NCBI GenBank assembly: GCA_001750645.1
Contig: MEIF01000001.1
Coordinates: 73,179 to 109,075 of the forward strand
Direction of reading: 5' to 3'
Origin: Gammaproteobacteria bacterium AqS3
GTDB lineage: Bacteria > Pseudomonadota > Gammaproteobacteria > MEIF01 > AqS3
DNA: 35,897 bases
The position numbers and the translations under genes were made by a program. Position 1 is the first letter of the stretch; each line of letters opens with the position of its first letter. This document shows, piece after piece, positions 10,084-17,096 of the stretch. The notes under the pieces were generated by a model. The model searched no databases and was not told the origin of the DNA. It was given only the letters and a program-made list of their open reading frames with translations.

Positions 10084-10387
10084 AGCATTGCACCGAAGCG
10101 GGGGAGTCTAGCACAGCGGCGGTTTTTCGGGCTTTTCAACTCCACGCTCGGCGGGGCGGCAGCGCCCGAAAAGCACGGGCAGACTGAGCTGACGTGCGCT
10201 CGGCAGAGCATTTGTGCACAGCCAGTCCGACCCTGCCAATGCACCCCGCACAGTGCATCCGAATAGGTGTGCCTATAATCCGCCGCTTTTTTGACCCGTC
10301 AATCCGCGAAAAATGCCTGCGGAACGGTCAGCACATCGGGGCATTGGCTCTGCGGTTGTTCAAAGCGGGGAGATCCAGGGAGGAAAC
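10084..10387. promoter_or_regulatory. Divergent regulatory region between tRNA-Tyr (minus) and the receptor gene (plus)
   Basis: These 304 nt hold no gene. On the minus strand TTGACG (10297-10302), a 16-nt spacer and GATTAT (10275-10280) make a plausible promoter for the tRNA array, about 190 nt upstream of tRNA-Tyr. A nearer minus-strand TAGACT followed by CCCCCGC (about 27 nt from the tRNA) is an alternative without a good -35. On the plus strand a perfect TATAAT (10274-10279) followed by CCGCCGCT overlaps the first promoter and could drive the receptor gene, though its -35 is poor. A 9-bp inverted repeat (TTTTCGGGC/GCCCGAAAA, 10125-10172) lies in the tRNA leader. Confidence 0.55.
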
Positions 10388-12637
10388 ATGAACACAAACC
10401 ACATCAAGCCAGAGGCAAATTCGAACTGCGGCTGCCACGGCAAAACCCTGTGCGCCTGGCACTTTCTGCTGGCAGTGACCATGGCGGCAGCTTACGGACT
10501 GCCTGCATCGGCCCAGAATTCCGAGACCGGTGCGGAGGAAATCGAGGAAGTCCTCGTGGTCGGCAAGCGCCGGGCCTACCGGGGCAACTTTGACGACATG
10601 GAGAAGCCGGCGGCAGACCAAACCCTCGGCGAGGAGCTGCTGCGGGAGGCCGGTGTCATCAGCCTGGACGATGCGCTGGACCTGTCGGGTTCCGTGTCCC
10701 GGCAGAACAACTTTGGCGGGCTGTGGAACAGCTTCTCGATTCGCGGGTTTGCAGGCGACCTCAACCTGCCCAGCGGCTTTCTGGTCAACGGGTTCAATGC
10801 GGGGCGCGGATTTGCAGGGCCGCGCGACATGGTCGGCATTGAGACCGTGGAAATATTGAAGGGGCCGCGCTCGGCGCTGTTCGGGCGGGGCGAACCCGGC
10901 GGGACCATCAACCTCATCACCAAGCGCCCGCAATTTGAATCCGGTCGAGAGATCCGCGCGACGCTCGGCGAGTGGAGCCAGGTGCGCATCGAGGGAGATG
11001 TCCAAACCACCGGCTCGATCGGTTCGAACACCGATGTGGGGCTGCGTCTGGTCGGGTTCAACGAAGACGCCGAGAGCTTCAGGGAGACGGTTGAAACCCA
11101 AAAGACCGGCTTTTACCCGTCCATCACCCTGCGGAACAGCGCTGAAACCAGCAGCCTGACTTATGAGATTGAATACACCGACCAGGAGATTCCCTTTGAC
11201 CGGGGCGCCGCCTACTCAGAGAAATATGGTTTTACGCCCCGCGAGACCTTTGTGGGCGAGCCGGGCGACGGACCGATCAAGACCGAGGTGTTCGGCCAGC
11301 AGCTGGAGCTTGAGCACAACTTCTCGGACAGCTGGAGCCTGCTGGCAGGGCTCGGCTACAGAAGCACCTCGTTTGAGGGCAATGCGCATGAGACCAACTT
11401 TACCGGACGCCAGACTTATTTTCTGGATGGAAAAACGCTGTCGCGGTTCTTCCGCTACCGCAATTTTGAATCCGATTACACGGTGGCCCGTGCTGAGTTT
11501 GCCGGCGATTTTGAGGTCGGCTCCGCGCGTCACCGGCTGATCATTGGCGCCGACTACGATGAATTCAAACTCAGCTGGTTCATCCTGCGCTATCGCGGGT
11601 GCTGGATCGGAGATGTCACGGATGTCGCCGATCTCGATGCTGAAGGATGCCTTTCCCTGAATGTGTTTAATCCTGTCTACGGGCAGTTCGCCCAGCCCGC
11701 GCCCGGCCCCAACACGAACAGGGAAGAGGACATGAACGGCTTCGGCATTTACATTCAGGATCAGATGGATCTGACTGACCGGCTGCAGCTTCGCTTCGGT
11801 CTGCGCTGGGACGATTTCGAGCACGAGCTGACCAACCTGCGAAACAGTCCGGCCACGACCGCGATCTCCTCGGACAGTCGCATCTCGCCGCAGCTGGGTG
11901 CGGTCTACGCCGTCAATGATGGCGTCAGCCTGTATTTCTCCTACGGCGAGGGCTTCCGGCAGCAGGCCGGCTCTGACTATCAGGGCAGACAGTTTGAACC
12001 CAACCTCACCGAGGCCACCGAGATCGGCGTCAAGATGGATATGGCCTACTTTTCTGATGCAGTCTCCGGCTCGCTCAACCTCGCCTACTTCATGGTCGAT
12101 CAGAGCAACATATTGGTCAACGATGACCGTCCGGCAGCCCAACAGGCAGGATGGTTTTCTTTGGATGCCGGTGCGGCCGAGAGCAGCGGGCTGGAAGTCG
12201 ACCTGAGCCTCGCCTCCGAGAATGGCTTCAACCTGTGGCTCTCCTACACCTACACCGATGCTGTATTCACGACCAGCAACCCCGATGCGGATTGGGGGGC
12301 GACCATTGAAAAAGGCGATCCCATGATCAACTCGCCGGAGCAGCAGCTGAGCGTCCAGCTGAGCCAGAGCTTTGAGCTGGGCAGCATGTCTGCACAGGCC
12401 GGCGGCGGGCTTCAGCACACCGGCGAGCGCCAGGGCTGGACTGGCTTTGACTTCACCCTGCCCAGCTATACGACGATCCGGCTGTTTGGCCAGCTGCAGT
12501 CATCCGAGCGCCTGACGCTGCGCTTTGATCTCGACAATGCCCTGGACGAGGAGTTCTACACCAACTCTTATGCAAATGTCTGGGTGGGGGTCGGCGCTCC
12601 ACGCCGCTGGCGCCTGAGTGCGGCCTACTCGTTCTAG
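10388..12637 (+). CDS. TonB-dependent outer-membrane receptor, siderophore-receptor-like
   Basis: This is a predicted 749-residue outer-membrane gated channel energised by TonB-ExbB-ExbD. I chose the ATG at 10388 because AGGGAGGA lies just upstream; the open frame runs further back without support. Residues 1-42 look like a signal peptide ending ASA/Q. A TonB-box-like stretch EEIEEVLVVGKR follows. The plug domain has NSFSIRGFAGDLN, VGIETVEILKGPRSALFGRG and GGTINLITKRPQ. The beta-barrel ends in WRLSAAYSF with the terminal Phe used by the Bam complex. An extracellular loop has two Cys about 17 residues apart (RYRGCWIG ... EGCLSLN). The plug resembles ferrichrome/pyoverdine-type receptors, so a ferric-siderophore-like ligand is likely, but the ligand is unknown. 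An ABC system lies directly downstream on the same strand. Confidence 0.92.
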   Translation: MNTNHIKPEANSNCGCHGKTLCAWHFLLAVTMAAAYGLPASAQNSETGAEEIEEVLVVGKRRAYRGNFDDMEKPAADQTLGEELLREAGVISLDDALDLSGSVSRQNNFGGLWNSFSIRGFAGDLNLPSGFLVNGFNAGRGFAGPRDMVGIETVEILKGPRSALFGRGEPGGTINLITKRPQFESGREIRATLGEWSQVRIEGDVQTTGSIGSNTDVGLRLVGFNEDAESFRETVETQKTGFYPSITLRNSAETSSLTYEIEYTDQEIPFDRGAAYSEKYGFTPRETFVGEPGDGPIKTEVFGQQLELEHNFSDSWSLLAGLGYRSTSFEGNAHETNFTGRQTYFLDGKTLSRFFRYRNFESDYTVARAEFAGDFEVGSARHRLIIGADYDEFKLSWFILRYRGCWIGDVTDVADLDAEGCLSLNVFNPVYGQFAQPAPGPNTNREEDMNGFGIYIQDQMDLTDRLQLRFGLRWDDFEHELTNLRNSPATTAISSDSRISPQLGAVYAVNDGVSLYFSYGEGFRQQAGSDYQGRQFEPNLTEATEIGVKMDMAYFSDAVSGSLNLAYFMVDQSNILVNDDRPAAQQAGWFSLDAGAAESSGLEVDLSLASENGFNLWLSYTYTDAVFTTSNPDADWGATIEKGDPMINSPEQQLSVQLSQSFELGSMSAQAGGGLQHTGERQGWTGFDFTLPSYTTIRLFGQLQSSERLTLRFDLDNALDEEFYTNSYANVWVGVGAPRRWRLSAAYSF

Positions 12638-12720
12638 CTTTCGATCCATTTGAGACGCGGGTGCCCCTGTGCATCTCTTGGTTCAGCTTTTTCCAGAATA
12701 TTTCAGGGGGCGGCAAAACG

Positions 12721-13455
12721 ATGGGAGAGGAAATGAGTGAGACAGTGCTGGTCGCAGAAGAACTCTGCGTCGACAGGGGTGATCGAAGGGTCCTGGAAAA
12801 TGTGAGTTTCAGCGTGGGGCGGGGAGATGTCTTCGCACTCCTGGGCGGCAACGGCGCCGGCAAGTCCACCGCCCTGCTGACCTTTCTCGGCTTTATCCAT
12901 CCGTCATACGGCGAGGCTTACGTCAATGGCCTGAGCGTGAAAGACCGCATCAGGGAGGTGCGCGAGCAGACCGCCTATCTGCCCGAGGCCACCAGCCTCT
13001 ATACCCACCTCTCGGCGCGCGAGAACCTGCAGTATTTCCTGTCGTTAACGGGTGTCACACGATCTGCACAGGAAATTGATCAGGGTCTGGACGATGTCAG
13101 CCTGGCGGCTGATGTCCGGGACAGGCGACTGTCGACCTATTCCAAGGGGATGCGCCAAAAGGTGGCCATTGCCCTGGCCATCCTGCGGCGTACACCGGTG
13201 CTGCTGCTGGATGAGCCGACGTCCGGCCTGGACCCGGTCGCCATCGATGAATTCAATTCCATTTTGGGCGGTCTGTCGCAGGGCGGTACGACCGTGTTCA
13301 TGGTGACCCATGATGTCTACGGCGCCTGCCAGGTCGCACAGAGAATCGGCCTGCTGCAGCACGGTCGCATGGTGGGGCTGTTCGAAGCCGGCGATGGCGG
13401 TCAGATCTCCGCCGAGGCAGTACACAAGACGTTTGCGGAGCAGCAGTCAAGATGA
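12721..13455 (+). CDS. ABC transporter ATP-binding protein (ABC-2/NosF-like type)
   Basis: This is a cytoplasmic ATPase of about 244 residues. It has Walker A GGNGAGKST (42-50), the Q-loop region written YLPEA (Glu where Gln is common, as in NosF/NatA-like ATPases), a non-canonical signature YSKGMRQKV (140-148), Walker B LLLDEPTSGLDP (161-172) and the switch His in MVTHD (197). These features fit ATPases paired with ABC-2 permeases rather than importers. I place the start at 12721, with GGGGG about 10 nt upstream; an ATG at 12733 is an alternative. It follows the receptor gene by 83 nt, and its stop overlaps the next start as ATGA, so it is coupled to the permease genes. Confidence 0.93.
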   Translation: MGEEMSETVLVAEELCVDRGDRRVLENVSFSVGRGDVFALLGGNGAGKSTALLTFLGFIHPSYGEAYVNGLSVKDRIREVREQTAYLPEATSLYTHLSARENLQYFLSLTGVTRSAQEIDQGLDDVSLAADVRDRRLSTYSKGMRQKVAIALAILRRTPVLLLDEPTSGLDPVAIDEFNSILGGLSQGGTTVFMVTHDVYGACQVAQRIGLLQHGRMVGLFEAGDGGQISAEAVHKTFAEQQSR

Positions 13456-14903
13456 ACATCAATATTCCGATCGCAATCGCCAGGGATGAGTGGCGCTACT
13501 GGGCCCGCTCAAAGCTGGCACTGTTCTCGTGTTTGATCGCGGGGCTTTTGATCGTTGCCTCGCTTGTCAGCACAGTGGCGCGAATCGAGTCCGAGCGGGT
13601 CACCCGAGAGGGCTTTCAGGAGCAGGCGCGGGAGACGTTTGAGAGCCAGCCGGCCCGTCACCCGCATCGAATGGTTCACTACGGTCACTATGTTTTCCGT
13701 GTGCCCGCCCCGCTGTCGCTCATCGACCCCGGTGTGGATGCGCACACCGGAACGGTCATGTTTCTGGAGGGACACCGGCAAAATTCGGCGGTGTTCTCGC
13801 CGCGCTACGCCTCCGCACAGGCCGGGCCTTATGCGGAGCTCTCGCCCGCCTTCGCCTACCAGGTGCTGCTTCCGCTGCTGCTGATCGTCCTCGGGTTTGC
13901 GGCGATTCCCAGGGAGCGGGAGGCCAGGACAGATTACCTGCTCTACGCAGCGGCGGTGACGCCGACGCAGGTCTGGCTGGGCAAGTCGCTGGCTCTGGCC
14001 GGCGCCGCATGCGCGGGTCTGGCGCCCCTCGTCATCGGCCTTGTGATCGCACTGAGTGCAGGTGAGTCCCTGCTCATCGCCGCCTACATGCTGGCCGGAT
14101 ACGCGCTCTACCTCTTCGCCTGGGTGTTTCTGGTCACCGCCGTGTCGGCCTGGTGCACCAGGGCATCCACGGCGCTCGCCCTGCTGCTGGCCTGCTGGAC
14201 GCTGCTGTGCGTGATCACGCCCCCGGTCGCAGCGACTGCGGCACAGACACTGGCGCCCATGGGCGGCAAGATTGCCACGGACCTCGCGGTTGTCCGCGCC
14301 CTGCGCGACACCGGCGATGGGCACAACGCCAATGACCCCGCATTCGCCAAGCTGCGGGCTCAGCTGCTTGAGCAGTATGGCGTCGACGACGTCGCCGACC
14401 TGCCGGTCAACTTTCGCGGCATGGTGGCGCAATGGTCCGAGGCCAAGCAGACAGAGATAATGAATGTGTTCGCCGATGAGAAGATGGCCAGCGAGGCGGC
14501 TCAATCGGAGGTGGTGCGCTGGCTCAGCCTGTTATCCCCGGCGCTGGCCTTCGAAAACTTCTCCAAGATAACGGCGGGCACCGACCTCAGTCAGCACCAC
14601 GCCTTCCTGCGGGATGCAGAGCGCGTGCGCTTTGACTTCGTTCAGAAGCTCAACAATATTCATGCGGAGAAACTGCCCTTCGCAGATGACATGCAGCGAG
14701 GCAGCAGCCCCGAAGCGGAGCGGCGCACCCGCATGAGCGCCGCAAACTGGCGCATGCTGGAGGAGGTGACAACCCAGCCGCAGACCGCGCTGGTGCGGAT
14801 TTCAGCGAGCCTGCCGCAGCTCCTGATCGCGCTTCTGTGGTGCGTTGTCACGGCCTGCATCGGATTTCTCAGAATGAACCGGAGGCTGCAGGATGCTGTC
14901 TGA
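13452..14903 (+). CDS. ABC-2 family permease, DUF3526-like, first of two
   Basis: This is a 483-residue inner-membrane protein. A first membrane segment (about 22-43) is followed by a periplasmic domain containing HPHRMVHYGHYVFRVPAPL and VMFLEGHRQN. Clustered membrane segments follow at about 133-153, 177-201, 206-232 and 238-260, then a long soluble segment (about 262-445), and finally a C-terminal membrane helix at about 453-473. This layout, and the motif LLPLLLIVLGF followed by an acidic/basic EREART, fit the DUF3526 group of ABC-2 permeases; the family name is from memory. The start overlaps the ATPase stop by 4 nt. Together with the next gene it presumably forms a heterodimeric channel. 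The substrate is unknown. Confidence 0.82.
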   Translation: MNINIPIAIARDEWRYWARSKLALFSCLIAGLLIVASLVSTVARIESERVTREGFQEQARETFESQPARHPHRMVHYGHYVFRVPAPLSLIDPGVDAHTGTVMFLEGHRQNSAVFSPRYASAQAGPYAELSPAFAYQVLLPLLLIVLGFAAIPREREARTDYLLYAAAVTPTQVWLGKSLALAGAACAGLAPLVIGLVIALSAGESLLIAAYMLAGYALYLFAWVFLVTAVSAWCTRASTALALLLACWTLLCVITPPVAATAAQTLAPMGGKIATDLAVVRALRDTGDGHNANDPAFAKLRAQLLEQYGVDDVADLPVNFRGMVAQWSEAKQTEIMNVFADEKMASEAAQSEVVRWLSLLSPALAFENFSKITAGTDLSQHHAFLRDAERVRFDFVQKLNNIHAEKLPFADDMQRGSSPEAERRTRMSAANWRMLEEVTTQPQTALVRISASLPQLLIALLWCVVTACIGFLRMNRRLQDAV

Positions 14904-16155
14904 TCTTGGCCGTGAACTCAGATTCGCCTGGCGCGAGCCCGTGGTGCGCTGGACGACCCTGATCGCCTTTGGCTTCACTGTCTTTGCCCTGACCGCCGGC
15001 CTGCTGGAAGTCCGGAATCAGGAGCGCGAGATTGCCGGGCTGGCGGCCGCCACGGTCGAGGATCAGAAGCTGGTTCTGGACGGCCAGCCGGATCCCGGAA
15101 GCGCTGCCTACTACACCTTCCACCTCACCTACGACCCGCCCTCCGCACTGGCCTTTGCGGCGCTCGGCTCGAGGGACGAGCTCTCCTGGAAGCACAGGCT
15201 GCGGATGCTGGCGGTGGAGGGTCAGATTTATGAAACCGATACCGACAATTCGGAGCTGTCCCTGATCGGTCAGCTGGACTTCGCCTACCTGGTGAGCATT
15301 CTCCTGCCGCTCTTGGTCATCGGCCTGCTCTTTGATCTGGAGGCCCGGGAGCGAAGGGAGTCCCGCTATGAGCTGGTCTGTGCGACCAGCGCGCACGGTC
15401 GGGGCATCTTCCTGGTGCGGGCGCTGGCGCGGTGCCTGATCCTGGCCGCAGCCATTGCCCTGCCCTTCCTGGGGTTTGCACTTTACGGCGGCGTTTCGAT
15501 CGGCGACAGTCTGCTGGTCTTGGCGCTGGCCTCGGGTCACATTCTTTTTTGGCTTCTGGTCTGCCGGCTGGTCACGGTGCGCAACCTTGAGGGTGCGACC
15601 GCCGCACTCATCCTCCTCAGTCTATGGTTTTTGCTCTCTGTGGTGGTGCCCGTTGTCGGCAAGACGGGCGTCGAGCGGATGGTCGCCGTGCCGGATGGGG
15701 GCCACATCCTGCTGACTCAGAGGGAAAAGGTCAACGACGCATGGGATCTGCCGAAGTCGGCAACCATGGATCCGTTTCTAAAAACATACCCCGAACTGAC
15801 CGACTATGCCGAGATCAAGCGGCAATTTGAGTGGAAGTGGTACTACGCCTTTCAGGAAATGGGCGATCAAACGGCTGCGCCGCTGTCAACGGATCTGTAC
15901 GAGGGCATGCGGGCCCGAGATGGTGCAATGGGGTGGGTTGCACTGCTTTCACCCCCGCTGATGACCCACAGGGTGCTGACGCAGATGGCGCAGACCGATG
16001 TCGACCGGCATCTGAGATACGTGCAGTGTGCGCGCGATTTTCACGCCCGCCTGCGTCACTTCTTCTACCCGATGCTGTTCGGTCCGAAGCCCTTTTCGAA
16101 GGAGAACATGTCAGAGCTTCCGCAGTTCGAGCCGTGCATCGACCGGGAATCTTAG
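14893..16155 (+). CDS. ABC-2 family permease, DUF3526-like, second of two
   Basis: This is a 420-residue inner-membrane protein that appears paralogous to the preceding gene and overlaps it by 11 nt. It has a first membrane segment at about 20-40, a periplasmic segment with YYTFHLTYDPPSALAFAALG, then membrane segments near 130-148, 175-200, 204-226 and 234-255. LLPLLVIGLLFDLEARER parallels LLPLLLIVLGF...EREAR of the first permease. A long soluble C-terminal part contains DRHLRYVQCARDFHARLRHF and FFYPMLFG. Unlike the first permease it stops at EPCIDRES with no C-terminal membrane helix. No obvious frameshifted continuation is seen in the next 100 nt. It is the last gene of the plus-strand cassette. 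Confidence 0.8.
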   Translation: MLSDLGRELRFAWREPVVRWTTLIAFGFTVFALTAGLLEVRNQEREIAGLAAATVEDQKLVLDGQPDPGSAAYYTFHLTYDPPSALAFAALGSRDELSWKHRLRMLAVEGQIYETDTDNSELSLIGQLDFAYLVSILLPLLVIGLLFDLEARERRESRYELVCATSAHGRGIFLVRALARCLILAAAIALPFLGFALYGGVSIGDSLLVLALASGHILFWLLVCRLVTVRNLEGATAALILLSLWFLLSVVVPVVGKTGVERMVAVPDGGHILLTQREKVNDAWDLPKSATMDPFLKTYPELTDYAEIKRQFEWKWYYAFQEMGDQTAAPLSTDLYEGMRARDGAMGWVALLSPPLMTHRVLTQMAQTDVDRHLRYVQCARDFHARLRHFFYPMLFGPKPFSKENMSELPQFEPCIDRES

Positions 16156-16321
16156 TTTCGCACCGCCGGCGGCGACTGTCGCCTGGATTGCCCGCAAGCA
16201 AGCACACCCCCGAATTTGGGGATGCTGTCGAGACGCATTGAAATTGGCCGAATACAGGATGTCGCCCAACCTTTTGGAAGCGACCGGTCCGGAAGAAAAG
16301 CGAACCCTGTGAAAGTGAAAT

Positions 16322-16398
16322 TGGTCGGGACGGCAGGATTTGAACCTGCGACCACCACACCCCCAGTGTGGTGCGCTACCAGACTGCGCCACGCCCCG
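16322..16398 (-). tRNA. tRNA-Pro (GGG anticodon)
   Basis: This is a 77-nt cloverleaf on the minus strand. The acceptor CGGGGCG pairs with CGTCCCG (one G-T), the anticodon loop CTGGGGG gives GGG, and the T-arm holds GGTTCAAATCC. CCA is encoded at 16322-16324. It lies downstream of the MerR-like gene, the usual place in the pheST-ihfA region of Pseudomonas-like genomes. The 166 nt between it and the plus-strand cassette hold two small GC-rich inverted repeats but no terminator T-run. Confidence 0.97.
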
Positions 16399-16414
16399 AG
16401 CGGCGGGCATTGTA
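16399..16414 (-). promoter_or_regulatory. Predicted -10/discriminator of tRNA-Pro
   Basis: On the minus strand TACAAT (16409-16414) is followed by GCCCGCCGCT, and the mature tRNA begins immediately after. The stretch 16397-16419 matches 9707-9729 upstream of tuf at 22 of 23 positions. The -35 region is poor. The predicted 5' leader would be only a few nucleotides. Confidence 0.6.
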
Positions 16415-16444
16415 GCCAAGCCCCCGCAGTCCCGCTGCATCCGG

Positions 16445-16774
16445 CTACCGCACCCTCTGAAGGCGTTCGATCACCTGGTCCAGCTGCTCTCCGATTTCAA
16501 TCAGTCGCCGGCGCAGAACGGTCTGATCCACGGCAGTCCTCTGCCGCTGAATCTGGCGCTCTGCGGCCGCCAGCGACATGCCCTGCTCTTCAACGAATTC
16601 GCGCAGCTGCTTCACCACTTCAAGCTGCTTGGGCGTGTAGCGCCGCTGGCCCTGCACGCGCTGCGGCTTGAGCACGCTGGTGACGCTTTCCCAGTGGCGC
16701 AGCTTGTTGGCATTGACACCGGTGACCGAGACAACATCACTGATGCTGTAAAAAATCCGTTTGTCCGAACTCAT
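16445..16774 (-). CDS. MerR-family-like transcriptional regulator (small)
   Basis: This is a predicted 109-residue DNA-binding protein. The N-terminal winged-helix part reads FYSISDVVSVTGVNANKLRHWE and then RRYTPKQLEVVKQLREFVEEQG, the MerR pattern. A short coiled-coil-like C-terminus follows (RRRLIEIGEQLDQVIERLQ). No effector-binding domain or metal-binding cysteines are present. The ATG at 16774 overlaps the ihfA stop by one base (TAATG), and GGAAGAGAG precedes it inside ihfA. The open frame extends upstream but that part is ihfA in another frame. A small MerR gene after ihfA and before tRNA-Pro is common in Gammaproteobacteria; its target is not known to me. Confidence 0.9.
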   Translation of the reverse strand: MSSDKRIFYSISDVVSVTGVNANKLRHWESVTSVLKPQRVQGQRRYTPKQLEVVKQLREFVEEQGMSLAAAERQIQRQRTAVDQTVLRRRLIEIGEQLDQVIERLQRVR

Positions 16775-17088
16775 TAAGCGCTCTCTTCCAAAACCTTCCT
16801 CGAAGTTCGCATGCGCCTGCGCAGCGTTCTGCTGGCGTGAAAGATCACGACGCACCGAGCTGAGATTTCAGCCGGAACTCCGGTGGCCGGATTGCGCCCC
16901 GAGCGCATTGTTTTTTCACTGACATAAAAATTGCCGAGACCTGAAATTTTCACCTGAACCCTGCTTTCCAATGTGCCCGCCATGACACTGAGCGTCTCCT
17001 CCAGCAGATCTTTTGACTCGCGCCGCGTTAAACCGAGTTTGCACAACTCGTCGATGATGTCATTTCGGGTCAACGTTTTGTCGCCCAT
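16774..17088 (-). CDS. ihfA: Integration host factor subunit alpha
   Basis: This is one subunit of the IHF heterodimer, which binds and sharply bends specific DNA sites. The 104 residues start MGDKTLTRNDIIDELCKLGL and contain VQVKISGLGNFYVSEK and SGRNPATGVPAEISARCVVIF, including the Pro-bearing arm tip that intercalates into DNA. It is somewhat divergent from E. coli IhfA ([22 protein letters not shown]). I prefer the ATG at 17088, which has GGAG 12 nt upstream; an ATG at 17097 overlaps the pheT stop as TGATG and is also possible (107 residues). The subunit assignment to alpha rests on linkage to pheT, its standard neighbour. Confidence 0.92.
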   Translation of the reverse strand: MGDKTLTRNDIIDELCKLGLTRRESKDLLEETLSVMAGTLESRVQVKISGLGNFYVSEKTMRSGRNPATGVPAEISARCVVIFHASRTLRRRMRTSRKVLEESA

Positions 17089-17096
17089 AGTAGTCA

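Noticed and set aside
10313-10387. Extended N-terminus for the TonB receptor
   Set aside because: The upstream codons lack similarity to a signal peptide. AGGGAGGA just before the ATG at 10388 and the hydrophobic signal that follows favour the later start.
16156-16321. Possible attachment site or terminator at the 3' end of tRNA-Pro
   Set aside because: I found no copy of the tRNA-Pro 3' end near 10084-10387, no integrase, and only short GC-rich inverted repeats without a T-run.
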